From JBGPEQ01 sp035518775 (GTDB lineage Bacteria > Pseudomonadota > Alphaproteobacteria > Dongiales > Dongiaceae): a stretch of DNA of 64,000 bases. Location of the stretch: assembly GCA_035518775.1 (NCBI GenBank), contig DATIXH010000301.1:5832-69831 (forward strand), read 5' to 3'. Position 1 is the stretch's first letter. Every line of letters starts with the position of its first letter. Below the pieces are notes generated by a model that worked only from the letters and a program-made list of their open reading frames with translations, was not told the origin of the DNA and made no database searches. This document shows, piece after piece, positions 42,812-51,766 of the stretch. A program made the translations under genes and the position numbers.

Positions 42812-43475
42812 TTGACCGACAAGTCGCTGATCCATCGCTATCTCGACCCGGGAGACGCCCTGGGCGAGGTGTTGTTCGGCCTCATCATGGTGCTCAGCTT
42901 CACCGTCGGCGCGCGCCTCCTCCTTACAGAAGAACAGTTCGATTCGACCGAGCTGGTCGTGGGCGCTGTCGGATGCAACATCGCCTGGGGCGTGATCGAT
43001 GCCGTACTCTTCGTCCTCGGCAGCCTGTTCCATCGCAGCCGTCGTGCGCGCTTCTATCGTGCGCTCCAGAATGCGCGCGACGACACGGAGGCGCGGGCCA
43101 GGATACAAGACGAGTTCGGATTCGAGGACGAACCCATCGCCATCCTGCCGGAGGATCGCGCCCGTCTCCATGATGCCATCCTGGCTCTGAGCGCGCGCGC
43201 CGCTCCGCCGCGCGCGCCTGATGCGCCAGGATTTCTCGGCCGCTCTCGTCGCTTTTCTCCTGGTGTCGGCCGCGGCGCTGCCCGGTGTGATTCCGTTTCT
43301 TCTGCTGAGCGATTCCAATCTCGCGCTTCGTGTGTCCAATACGGTGCTTATTCTCCTGCTCTTTTTCGGATACGGATGGGGACACTACACGGATGCGCGG
43401 CCCTGGCGCGTCGGGCTGACGGTCATGGTCCTCGGGATCGCGATGGTCCTCATCGCGGTTGTACTGGGAGGCTGA
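42812..43475 (+). pseudogene. VIT1/CCC1-like membrane transporter, frameshifted
   Basis: The two halves of one protein lie in different frames. Residues 1 to about 135 (starting TTG 42812, LTDKSLIHRYLDPG, GEVLFGLIMVLSF) end in PPRA near 43210. The rest continues in another frame from about 43210 as RLMRQDFSAALVAFLLVSA to VVLGG at 43475. The junction is in a CG-repeat run at 43195-43212, where a 2-nt loss or 1-nt gain explains the shift. Family members (iron or manganese uptake into a compartment, or efflux) have about 220-240 residues, fitting the joined halves. It may be a true pseudogene or a sequencing error. Confidence 0.75.
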
Positions 43476-43494
43476 ATATCGAGGCTGTTCGCTG

Positions 43495-45237
43495 ATGCCA
43501 GATCAGATCGGCTGGATGCGCTGGGTGCCGGGACTGCTGACCCTGCGGAACTACGAAGTGCGCTGGTTGACCCATGACGTCGTCGCCGGCGTGGTGCTGG
43601 CGACGATGCTCGTGCCCGTCGGCATCGCCTACGCCGTGGCATCGGGCGTGCCCGGCATCTACGGCCTCTACGCGACGATCGTGCCGCTGCTGGCCTATGC
43701 GCTGTTCGGTCCCAGCCGCATCCTCGTCCTGGGACCGGACTCTTCGCTTGCCGCTGTCATCCTCGGCGTCGTGCTTCCGCTGTCGGGCGGAGATCCGCAG
43801 CGCGCCGTTGCCTTGGCCAGCATGATGGCCGTCGTTTCCGGAGTCGTGTGCATTCTGGTCGGCTTGGCGCGGCTCGGATTCATAACCGAGCTTCTGTCCA
43901 AGCCGATCCGCTACGGCTACATGAACGGGATCGCGCTGACCGTGCTGATCAGTCAGCTGCCCAAGCTGTTCGGTTTTTCCATCGACAGCGATGGGCCGTT
44001 GCGAAACCTGTGGCGCATCGTCGAGGCGATCCTGGGCGGCAAGGTCAACTGGACGGCCTTCGCGATCGGCGCCGGCACGCTGGCGGTGATCCTGCTGCTC
44101 AAGAACAGCAAGCGCGTTCCGGGCATCCTGGTGGCGGTGATCGGCGCGACCGTGATCGTCGGCGTGCTGGATCTGGGCGCGCGCGCCGGTATCTCGGTCC
44201 TGGGACCGCTACCCCAGGGCCTCCCGGCCTTCACGCTTCCCTGGATCAACTATGACGATATCGTGCCGGTCGTGATCGGCGGCGCCGCCGTCGCCATGGT
44301 CTCGTTCGCGGACACGAGCGTGCTGTCCCGCTCCTACGCCGCGCGGATGCGCACGCCCGTCGATCCCAATCAGGAGATGGTCGGGCTCGGCGCTGCCAAT
44401 CTGGCCGCCGGATTCTTCCAGGGCTTTCCGATCAGCAGCAGCTCGTCGCGCACGCCCGTGGCGGAGGCGGCCGGCGCGCGCACGCAGCTGACCGGCGTCG
44501 TCGGCGCGCTCGCCGTGGCCCTGCTGCTGCTGGCGGCGCCGAACCTGCTCCAGCACCTGCCGTCCGCCGCCCTGGCGGCGGTCGTCATCGCTGCGGCCAT
44601 CGGCCTGATCGAGGTCACCGGCCTGATCCGCATCTATCGGATCCAGCGCTGGGAGTTCTGGCTCTCGATCGCCTGTTTCGTCGGCGTCGCCGTCCTCGGC
44701 GCCATCCCCGGCATCGGCCTGGCGATCGTGATCGCGGTCATCGAGTTCCTGTGGGACGGCTGGCGTCCGCACTCGGCCGTGCTGGGACGCGCCGAGGGCG
44801 TCAAGGGCTACCACGACATCACCCGCTACCCGGACGCCCGCCGGATACCGGGGCTCGTCCTCTTCCGCTGGGATGCACCGCTGTTCTTCGCCAACGCCGA
44901 ACTGTTCAAAGAGCGCGTCCTGGATGCGGCGAAGACGGCGCCCACGCCCACGCGCTGGCTGGTCGTCGCGGCAGAGCCGGTCACCAGCGTGGACGTCACG
45001 GCGGCCGACGCCCTCGAGGAGCTGGACAAGGCCCTGCACGACGCCGGCATCGAGCTGTGCTTTGCCGAGCTCAAGGATCCCGTGAAGGACAAGCTCAAGC
45101 GGTTCGGCCTGTTCGAGCAGATCGGCGAAGGCGCCTTCTTCCCGACCGTCGGCGCCGCGGTCGGCAGCTACCTCGCGATGCACGCCGTCGAGTGGGAGGA
45201 CTGGGAGGACCGCGGTCCGCCGAGAAGAGGGGAGTAA
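43495..45237 (+). CDS. SulP family anion transporter with STAS domain
   Basis: This 580-aa SLC26/SulP transporter has 10-12 membrane helices (about 20-430) and a C-terminal STAS domain (about 460-560). PVGIAYAVASGVPGIYGLY, GPSRILVLGPDSS and the SSSSSRTP motif in helix 8 are family hallmarks. SulP proteins carry sulfate, bicarbonate or dicarboxylates. It follows the VIT-like gene and precedes a Ca2+/H+ antiporter by 3 bases, so anion and calcium handling may be linked. Confidence 0.92.
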   Translation: MPDQIGWMRWVPGLLTLRNYEVRWLTHDVVAGVVLATMLVPVGIAYAVASGVPGIYGLYATIVPLLAYALFGPSRILVLGPDSSLAAVILGVVLPLSGGDPQRAVALASMMAVVSGVVCILVGLARLGFITELLSKPIRYGYMNGIALTVLISQLPKLFGFSIDSDGPLRNLWRIVEAILGGKVNWTAFAIGAGTLAVILLLKNSKRVPGILVAVIGATVIVGVLDLGARAGISVLGPLPQGLPAFTLPWINYDDIVPVVIGGAAVAMVSFADTSVLSRSYAARMRTPVDPNQEMVGLGAANLAAGFFQGFPISSSSSRTPVAEAAGARTQLTGVVGALAVALLLLAAPNLLQHLPSAALAAVVIAAAIGLIEVTGLIRIYRIQRWEFWLSIACFVGVAVLGAIPGIGLAIVIAVIEFLWDGWRPHSAVLGRAEGVKGYHDITRYPDARRIPGLVLFRWDAPLFFANAELFKERVLDAAKTAPTPTRWLVVAAEPVTSVDVTAADALEELDKALHDAGIELCFAELKDPVKDKLKRFGLFEQIGEGAFFPTVGAAVGSYLAMHAVEWEDWEDRGPPRRGE

Positions 45238-45240
45238 CGC

Positions 45241-46296
45241 ATGAACTGGCTTCTGCTCTTCGTCCCCGTTGCGGTCGGCCTGGAATACCTGGCGCCCGAG
45301 CGGCATCTCCTGGTCTTCGCAACCTCCTGTCTCGCCATCCTGCCGCTCGCCGGATGGATGGGGCACGCCACGGAGCAGCTCGCGGAGCGCATGGGCGAAG
45401 GCGTCGGCGGGCTTCTCAACGCGACCTTCGGCAACGCCGCCGAGCTGATCATCGCCCTCGCCGCGCTGCGGGCCGGGCTGCACGACGTGGTGAAGGCGTC
45501 GATCGCCGGTTCCATCGTCGGCAATATCCTCCTGGTGCTCGGCGCGTCGATGCTGGCCGGAGGGTTGCGCCGTCCGGAGCAGCATTTCAATCCGGCCGGC
45601 GCGCGCTCGCAGGCGACGATGCTGACGCTCGCGGCGATCGCGCTCGTCCTCCCCGCCGCCTTCGAGGTGGCGGCGGGCGCGACGCCCGAAGGACTCGGCC
45701 GGCTCAGCGTCTCGATCTCGGTCGTGCTGCTACTCGTCTATGCGCTGTTCCTGACGTTCTCGCTGGTGACCCACTCCGCGCTCTTCGCGGGCTCGCACGT
45801 GCCGGAGGAGGGGAAGGCGCCGGCATCCGTGGGCCGGGCCGCGCTCGTGCTCGCGGCCGCCACGGCGGCGATCGCGTGGATGAGCGAGATCATGGTGGGG
45901 GCGATCGAGCCCACGGCGCACGAGTTCGGCCTCAGCAGCGTCTTCGTCGGCGTCTTCGTCGTGGCGATCGTGGGAAACGCCGCCGAGCACGCCACCGCGA
46001 TCAGCGCGGCCATGAAGGACCGCATGGACCTCTCGCTCTCGATCGCGATCGGCTCGAGCATGCAGGTGGCGCTGTTCGTCGCGCCCGTCCTGGTGCTCGC
46101 AAGTCTTTTCATCGGTCCGGCGCCGATGGATCTGGCGTTCTCCGCGGGCCTCGTCCTGACGGTCCTCCTGTCCGTCCTGATCACGGGCCAGGTGGCGGGC
46201 GACGGACGGTCCGACTGGCTCAAAGGCGTGCAGCTGCTGGCCGTCTACCTCGTGCTCGGTCTCGCCTTCTTCTTCCTGCCGGGCGCGCCTCCTTGA
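45241..46296 (+). CDS. Calcium/proton antiporter (CaX family)
   Basis: This 351-aa CaX/ChaA-type exchanger has about 11 membrane helices. The two acidic signature repeats FGNAAELIIALAAL and VGNAAEHATAISAAM, which bind Ca2+, are present in the inverted halves. It starts 3 bases after the SulP gene and is probably co-transcribed with it. It expels Ca2+ in exchange for protons. Confidence 0.92.
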   Translation: MNWLLLFVPVAVGLEYLAPERHLLVFATSCLAILPLAGWMGHATEQLAERMGEGVGGLLNATFGNAAELIIALAALRAGLHDVVKASIAGSIVGNILLVLGASMLAGGLRRPEQHFNPAGARSQATMLTLAAIALVLPAAFEVAAGATPEGLGRLSVSISVVLLLVYALFLTFSLVTHSALFAGSHVPEEGKAPASVGRAALVLAAATAAIAWMSEIMVGAIEPTAHEFGLSSVFVGVFVVAIVGNAAEHATAISAAMKDRMDLSLSIAIGSSMQVALFVAPVLVLASLFIGPAPMDLAFSAGLVLTVLLSVLITGQVAGDGRSDWLKGVQLLAVYLVLGLAFFFLPGAPP

Positions 46297-46344
46297 TGCT
46301 CCGCCAGCGTGAATGCGATATAACAGCCGGAGGAGGAGCGGGCC

Positions 46345-47226
46345 ATGTACACCAAGCAGGCGCTGCGGGAGCTCGGCGTCACCGGCAGGGAGATGAGCGA
46401 GGCGCAGCGGCGGTCGCTCGACGAGAACGGGTTCTTCATCCAGGAGGGCGTGTTCAGCGCCGAGCAGTGCCGGGTCATGGCGGAGGAGTTCGACCGGCTC
46501 CATGCGCGCGAGGGCGACCAGGGCGGGCGCGAGGTGCACGTAGAGCCGGGGGCACCGCGCGTCTCCGACATCTTCAACAAGACCGACGTCTACGACTGCT
46601 GCCTTGAGATCAAGCCGTTCCTGGCGGCGTCGCACTATCTGCTCGGCGAGTTCAAGCTGCACGGCGCCAACCTGCGCGATCCCCTGAAGGGGCGCGGGCA
46701 GCAGGACCTGCATGTCGACGTGCCCAAGCTGTTCGATGACGACTGGTGGGTGTCCAACGCCATCATCACCTTCGACGACATGACCGCCGACAACGGGCCG
46801 ACGCGGGTGGTGCCGGGCTCGCATCGCTGGCAGCCGATGAACGTGCCCTACGTCAACATCGGCGACTGGGAGCCGCGGCCGCTGACGCCGGAGGAGCAGG
46901 CGCGCGTGCCGAAGGATCTGGCCGCGCCCTACCCCGGCGAGCTCAGGGTGACCGCGCCCAAGGGCAGCGTGATCATCATCAACTCCTCGCTCTGGCACGC
47001 CGGCACGACCAATGTGAGCGGCGCACGGCGGCGGGTGCTGCACCTGACCTACACGCGCCGCGACCTGCCGCAGCAGCTGGTGCAGCGCGAATACCTGACG
47101 CCCGCGCTCTACGAGCGCATGAGCCCGGCGCACCGCTTCCTCATGGACATCGAGGAGGTGCCGGCGGGCGCGACGGCCATGCGAGCCGCGCGGCGGGCGC
47201 ATGCCGGCGGCAACTGGTGGAACTGA
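46345..47226 (+). CDS. Phytanoyl-CoA dioxygenase (PhyH) family protein
   Basis: This 293-aa Fe(II)/2-oxoglutarate oxygenase carries the facial triad in DLHVDV (His-x-Asp) and LWHAGTTN (distal His), followed by an Arg cluster (GARRRVLH) that fits 2-oxoglutarate binding. The N-terminal helix region LDENGFFIQEGVFS is typical of PhyH. GGAGGAGG precedes the ATG. It is convergent with the TetR gene. Substrates of PhyH relatives are diverse, so none is proposed. Confidence 0.9.
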   Translation: MYTKQALRELGVTGREMSEAQRRSLDENGFFIQEGVFSAEQCRVMAEEFDRLHAREGDQGGREVHVEPGAPRVSDIFNKTDVYDCCLEIKPFLAASHYLLGEFKLHGANLRDPLKGRGQQDLHVDVPKLFDDDWWVSNAIITFDDMTADNGPTRVVPGSHRWQPMNVPYVNIGDWEPRPLTPEEQARVPKDLAAPYPGELRVTAPKGSVIIINSSLWHAGTTNVSGARRRVLHLTYTRRDLPQQLVQREYLTPALYERMSPAHRFLMDIEEVPAGATAMRAARRAHAGGNWWN

Positions 47227-47230
47227 GAGC

Positions 47231-47797
47231 TCAGCGCGCGACGAGCCTCACGGCTGCCTGCGCGGCCGCCTCGGCGTAGCGCTTGTCGCCATGGATGAGC
47301 ATGAGGACCTGACAGCCCTCGAGGAGCAGCGCGATCTGGCGGGCCCGCAGCGCGGCGTCGGCGACGCGCCGGCGTGCGAGCTGCCCGGCGAGCCATGACT
47401 CGACGGCCGCCTTGTGGCGACGCGCGATGGCGCGCGCCGGATGCCCGGGCAGATCGGCGAGCTCGACCACGAGGCGGGTAAAGCCGGCGCTCGACCAGCG
47501 CGGCTTCGAGGCCCAGACGGCCAGCTCCGCGAACAGCGCGCGCACCATGGCCTCGGCGTCGCCCGCGAGCCGGTCCGACCAGCGGCGGATGCGCTCCAGC
47601 GCCAAGTCGTGGTGCGCCTCCAGCATGGCGGCGAGCAGCCGGTCCTTGCTGCCGAAATGGGCGTAGAGCGTGCGCTTGGTGACGCCGGCCTGGGCGGCGA
47701 CAGCGTCGACGCCGACCCGCGCGAAGCCCTTGCGATAGAACAGCTCATAGGCGGCGTCGATGATGCGCCGCCGCGTAGCGTCTGCCTTGCTGCCCAT
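47231..47797 (-). CDS. TetR family transcriptional regulator
   Basis: This 188-aa repressor has the TetR helix-turn-helix at about residues 28-50 (VAAQAGVTKRTLYAHFGSK). The remaining helices form the ligand-binding and dimer domain. ATG 47797 is chosen over an upstream TTG at 47812, with GAGG as a possible ribosome-binding site. It is divergent from the racemase-like gene at 47890; the 92-base gap holds GTATAC and GTACAC half-sites near 47814-47840 that may be an operator for both. Confidence 0.88.
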   Translation of the reverse strand: MGSKADATRRRIIDAAYELFYRKGFARVGVDAVAAQAGVTKRTLYAHFGSKDRLLAAMLEAHHDLALERIRRWSDRLAGDAEAMVRALFAELAVWASKPRWSSAGFTRLVVELADLPGHPARAIARRHKAAVESWLAGQLARRRVADAALRARQIALLLEGCQVLMLIHGDKRYAEAAAQAAVRLVAR

Positions 47798-47889
47798 TCT
47801 GGCCTCACGCAAGAGTATACCGGCCAGTGAGTGTACATCGAGTGGCGGCCTGAGTATCCCTGCTCCGATGTAGCGAAGGAGCTGTGGCC

Positions 47890-48972
47890 ATGGGCGATGC
47901 GGTCCTTACCATCCGGGACATCAGGGTGCGCGCGGTGAATGCGCCGCTGGCGCGGCCGATCCGCACGGCGGTCGGCGCCATCCCCTCGGCGCCGCTGCTG
48001 CTGATCGACATCGGCACCGATGAGGGTGTCGTCGGGCGCAGCTACCTCTTCGCCTACACGCCGGTGGTCCTGGCGCCGCTCGCCCGGCTGGCGGCGGAAA
48101 TCGCCGGCGAGCTGGCCGGACAGCCGGTCGCGCCGGTGGAGATCATGCGCGGATTCGAGCGCCGGTTCCGGCTGCTCGGCCGGCAAGGGTTGCTGGGCAT
48201 GCTGCTGTCAGGCGTCGATATGGCGCTGTGGGACGCGCTCGGGCGTGCCGCCGACTGGCCGGTCGTACGCCTGCTCGGGGGCCAGCCGTTGCCGCTGCCG
48301 GCCTATGACAGCTTCGGCATCGTCGATCCCGCTGCCGACGAGCGCGCCATCCGGCAGTCGCTGGAGCGCGGCTTCCGCGCCATCAAGATCAAGCTGGGCG
48401 ACGGCGATGGGGGGAAGGACGTCGAGACGGTGGCCGCCGTGCGGCGCATGATCGGGCCGGGCATTGCGCTGATGGTCGACTACAACCAGTCGCTCGACGC
48501 GCCGGAGGCGCTGCGGCGCATCGCCCGCCTCGCCGAGTACGACCTGACCTGGGTGGAGGAGCCGGTGCCGGCCGAGGACATCCATGGCCATGCGCGGGTG
48601 CGCGCGGGCTCTCCTATCCGCATCCAGACCGGCGAGAACTGGTGGTTCCCGCGCGACATGGCGAATGCTGTGGCCGCCGGCGCCTCCGACTTCGCCATGC
48701 TCGACATCATGAAGATCGGCGGCGTCACCGGCTGGCTACGCGCGGCCGGGCAGGCGGAGGCGGCATCGTTGCCGGTGTCGAGCCACATCTTCGTCGAGGC
48801 CAGCGCGCATCTCCTGGCGGTGACGCCGACGGCGCACTGGCTGGAGCATCTCGACAGCGCCGCCGCGATCATGGCCGAGCCGATCGGGGTTAAGGACGGG
48901 TGCATCGCGGCAAGGGGCCCTGGCCTCGGCATGACCTGGGACGAGCGGGCGGTGGCACGCTACGCAGCGTAA
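47890..48972 (+). CDS. Mandelate racemase-like enolase-superfamily enzyme
   Basis: This 360-aa enzyme aligns from memory almost without gaps to Pseudomonas putida mandelate racemase, with all active-site residues displaced by +2: Lys166 and Lys168 (KIK), Mg ligands Asp197, Glu223 and Glu249, the Asp272-His299 dyad and Glu319. This supports 2-hydroxy-acid racemisation or a closely related proton-transfer reaction. AAGGAG lies 8 bases upstream of ATG 47890. It is divergent from a TetR regulator and followed by a sugar-type ABC importer that may feed it. Confidence 0.88.
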   Translation: MGDAVLTIRDIRVRAVNAPLARPIRTAVGAIPSAPLLLIDIGTDEGVVGRSYLFAYTPVVLAPLARLAAEIAGELAGQPVAPVEIMRGFERRFRLLGRQGLLGMLLSGVDMALWDALGRAADWPVVRLLGGQPLPLPAYDSFGIVDPAADERAIRQSLERGFRAIKIKLGDGDGGKDVETVAAVRRMIGPGIALMVDYNQSLDAPEALRRIARLAEYDLTWVEEPVPAEDIHGHARVRAGSPIRIQTGENWWFPRDMANAVAAGASDFAMLDIMKIGGVTGWLRAAGQAEAASLPVSSHIFVEASAHLLAVTPTAHWLEHLDSAAAIMAEPIGVKDGCIAARGPGLGMTWDERAVARYAA

Positions 48973-49197
48973 GGTGTCCCTTTTGCTTGACCGCTCATCC
49001 TTCCTCAGCGGCGGGATTCCGCCCGCCATCTTAACGTAGCTGTTGCAATCCGCAGCAGGACGGACGAACTATTACCGCAACGAGAACGCCACCAGCGGCG
49101 CGCCGCCCGCCTCTTCCAAGCGTGGGCGTGGTCCAGTGACCAACAAACAGGCACCGCGACCCGACGGGTTCGAAGGAGCCGGGCGAAGGGAGGGACG

Positions 49198-50271
49198 ATG
49201 GCGGCGGTCGAAATCCGAGCGGTCGTGAAGCGGTTCGGCGGCACCGAGGTGCTGCACGGCATCGAGACGACGATCGACGACCGCTCCTTCGTCGTGCTGC
49301 TGGGACCGTCGGGCTGCGGCAAGTCCACCCTGCTGCGGATGATCGCCGGGCTCGAGGAGATCAGCGCCGGCGAGATCGCCATCGGCGGGCGGGTGGTGAA
49401 CGACGTGCCGCCGAAGCAGCGCGACGTCGCCATGGTGTTCCAGAACTACGCGCTCTACCCGCACATGAAGGTCTACGACAACATGGCCTTCAGCCTGAAG
49501 CTGGCCAAGGTGGACCGCGAGACCGTCGACGCCAAGGTGCGGCGCGCGGCCGATATCCTGGGACTGGCGGAGTATCTCGACCGCTATCCGCGCCAGCTCT
49601 CGGGCGGGCAGCGCCAGCGCGTGGCGATGGGGCGGGCGATCGTGCGCGACCCGCAGGTATTCCTGTTCGACGAGCCGCTCTCAAACCTCGACGCCCAGCT
49701 GCGCGTGCAGATGCGCACGGAGATCAAGGCGCTGCACCAGGGCCTGGGCTCGACCTCCATCTATGTGACTCACGACCAGATCGAGGCCATGACCATGGCT
49801 GACAAGATCGTGGTCATGCGCAGCGGGCGCATCGAGCAGGCGGGCGCGCCGCTCGAGGTCTACGACCATCCGCGCAACCTGTTCGTCGCCGGCTTCATCG
49901 GCTCGCCCGCGATGAACCTGATCCCGGGCACGCTGCGTGGCGCCAACGGCCGGCCGCAAGTCGAGACCGCGGACGGCGTGGCGCTGCCGCTGCCGGCAAG
50001 CGCGCCCGGACAGGCCGGACAGTCGGTGGTCTACGGCGTACGGCCGGACCATCTCGGCGTCGCCAACGGCGGCGGCTTCGACGCCACCGTCGACGTGGTG
50101 GAGCCGACGGGCGCCGACACGCTCGTGTTCGCGCGCATCGGCGGCCAGAAGATCTGCGGCGCCTTCGCCGAACGCTACAGCTTCAAGCCGGGGGAACGCA
50201 TCGCCCTCGCGCCGCGCCTCGACTGCGTGCATCTGTTCGACGCGCAGTCGGGCGTCAATCTGATGCCGTGA
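49198..50271 (+). CDS. Sugar-type ABC transporter ATP-binding protein (MalK/UgpC-like)
   Basis: This is a 357-aa ATPase of carbohydrate uptake class 1. It has Walker A GPSGCGKST, Q-loop QNYALYPH, signature LSGGQRQRVAMGRA, Walker B VFLFDEPLSNLD and switch His in VTHDQ. The C-terminal TOBE/OB domain starts near residue 240. A GAAGGGAGGG ribosome-binding site precedes the ATG. It leads an operon with the solute-binding protein and two permeases. Confidence 0.93.
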   Translation: MAAVEIRAVVKRFGGTEVLHGIETTIDDRSFVVLLGPSGCGKSTLLRMIAGLEEISAGEIAIGGRVVNDVPPKQRDVAMVFQNYALYPHMKVYDNMAFSLKLAKVDRETVDAKVRRAADILGLAEYLDRYPRQLSGGQRQRVAMGRAIVRDPQVFLFDEPLSNLDAQLRVQMRTEIKALHQGLGSTSIYVTHDQIEAMTMADKIVVMRSGRIEQAGAPLEVYDHPRNLFVAGFIGSPAMNLIPGTLRGANGRPQVETADGVALPLPASAPGQAGQSVVYGVRPDHLGVANGGGFDATVDVVEPTGADTLVFARIGGQKICGAFAERYSFKPGERIALAPRLDCVHLFDAQSGVNLMP

Positions 50272-50313
50272 CCAGCGGACCAGCAACCGAAGAACAGCCA
50301 AGGAGAGGGAGCG

Positions 50314-51642
50314 ATGAAGGACTTTACGAGACGCGATTCGCTGAAGGCCGGCGCCGGCCTGCTCGCCGGCGCGGCGGTAGGCGCGAACCTGGGGCTGCGG
50401 CCGGCGCGCGCGGACGAGCCGACGATCGACCTGAAACCGGAGGCAGGCGCGACATTGCGCGTGCTGCGGCCTGCCAAGTTCGTGAAGGGCGACGAGACGC
50501 TGTGGTTGGAGAACACGGAGAAATACACGAAGCAGACCGGCGTGACCGTGAAGGTCGAGAGCCAGGGATGGGAGGATCTGCGCCCGAAGGCCGCGGTGGC
50601 CGCGAATGTCGGCAAAGGGCCGGACGTGGTCTACGGCTGGTACGACGACGCCCATCAATATCCGGAGAAGCTCGTCGACGTCACCGATCTCGCCGAGTAT
50701 CTCGGCGCCAAGTACGGCGGCTGGTACGACGTCTGCAAGAAGTTCGGCATGCGCGACGGCAAGTGGATCTCGATCCCCCTGGGAGCGGCCGGGGCCCGCA
50801 TCGTCTACCGCGTCTCCATGCTGAAGGAGGCCGGCTTCGACTCCTGGCCGACCGATTTTCCGGGCATGCTGAAGGCGACGCAGGCGCTGGCGGCCAAGGG
50901 CAAACCCGGCGGCCTCGCCCTCGGCAATGCGGTCGGCGACGCCAACGGATGGTGCCATTGGGTGGTGTGGGCCCATGGCGGCAAGATGGTCGACGAAAAC
51001 AACCAGGTCGTCATCAACAGCCCGGAGACGATCAAGGCGCTGGAATATGCCGCCGAGCTCTACAAGACCTTCATTCCGGGCACGCTGTCCTGGCTCGACC
51101 CCTCCAACAACAAGGCCTTCCTCGACGGCCAGCTCTCCTGGACCATCAACGGCATCTCCATCTACTACGCGGCCAAGAACTCCGACGATCCCAAGATCAA
51201 GGCGCTGGCCGACGACATCAACCACGCGGTGCTGCCGGTAGGGCCGGTCGGGCATCCGACCGAGTTGCATCTCACGGTGCCGGCGATGGTCTTCGCCTAT
51301 ACGAAGTATCCGAACGCGGCGAAGGACTACATCCGCTTCATGCTGGAGCGCGAGCAGTATGTGCCGTGGCAGGAGGCCTCGATCGGGTATTTCAGCCAGC
51401 CGCTGCGGGAATATGAGAAGAGCAAGATCTGGACCGTCGACCCCAAGCACACGCCCTACCGCGACCTCATGGCCAACATGCTGTGGCCGGGCTATGCGGG
51501 CTCGCTCGGCTATGCGTCAGCTGGCGTGATGGCCGACTTCGTGATGGTGAACATGGTGGCGCAGGCCGCCTCCGGCGACAAATCGCCGGCCGACGCCGCC
51601 GCCGAGGCGCAGAAGCGCGCCGAGCGGTACTACAAGGTGTAA
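50314..51642 (+). CDS. Extracellular solute-binding protein (family 1), Tat-exported
   Basis: This 442-aa binding protein of sugar-type ABC importers begins with TRRDSLKAGAGLLAGA, a twin-arginine signal, and a likely cleavage after ARA near residue 33. The mature protein shows the usual two-lobe pattern (GADVVYGWYDD-like acidic segment, NGISIYYA and an Asn/Pro-rich C-terminal lobe). GGAGAGGG precedes the ATG. Tat export suggests folding before export. The ligand may be a sugar, polyol or sugar acid. Confidence 0.92.
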   Translation: MKDFTRRDSLKAGAGLLAGAAVGANLGLRPARADEPTIDLKPEAGATLRVLRPAKFVKGDETLWLENTEKYTKQTGVTVKVESQGWEDLRPKAAVAANVGKGPDVVYGWYDDAHQYPEKLVDVTDLAEYLGAKYGGWYDVCKKFGMRDGKWISIPLGAAGARIVYRVSMLKEAGFDSWPTDFPGMLKATQALAAKGKPGGLALGNAVGDANGWCHWVVWAHGGKMVDENNQVVINSPETIKALEYAAELYKTFIPGTLSWLDPSNNKAFLDGQLSWTINGISIYYAAKNSDDPKIKALADDINHAVLPVGPVGHPTELHLTVPAMVFAYTKYPNAAKDYIRFMLEREQYVPWQEASIGYFSQPLREYEKSKIWTVDPKHTPYRDLMANMLWPGYAGSLGYASAGVMADFVMVNMVAQAASGDKSPADAAAEAQKRAERYYKV

Positions 51643-51668
51643 GCCACCGGTCGATGCAAATTGCCCTT

Positions 51669-51740
51669 GTAGGGGCGACCGGCAGGTCGCCCGTCTCTGG
51701 GCCGGACGGATGGAGCGGGCGACCTGCCGGTCGCCCCTAC
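51669..51740. repeat. REP-like long inverted repeat (25-nt arms) inside ABC operon
   Basis: Two perfect 25-nt arms (51669-51693 and 51716-51740) are inverted around a 22-base spacer. Each arm has an inner palindrome (GGGGCGACC...GGTCGCCC). It is located between the binding-protein and permease genes and so may stabilise the upstream mRNA. It shares its outer frame with the repeat at 10952-11047. Confidence 0.85.
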
Positions 51741-51766
51741 TCTCATTCTCCTAGAGGGCGGGAGTT

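Noticed and set aside
49008..49032. Hairpin after the racemase-like gene as a terminator
   Set aside because: The stem is only about 6 bp and no T-tract follows.
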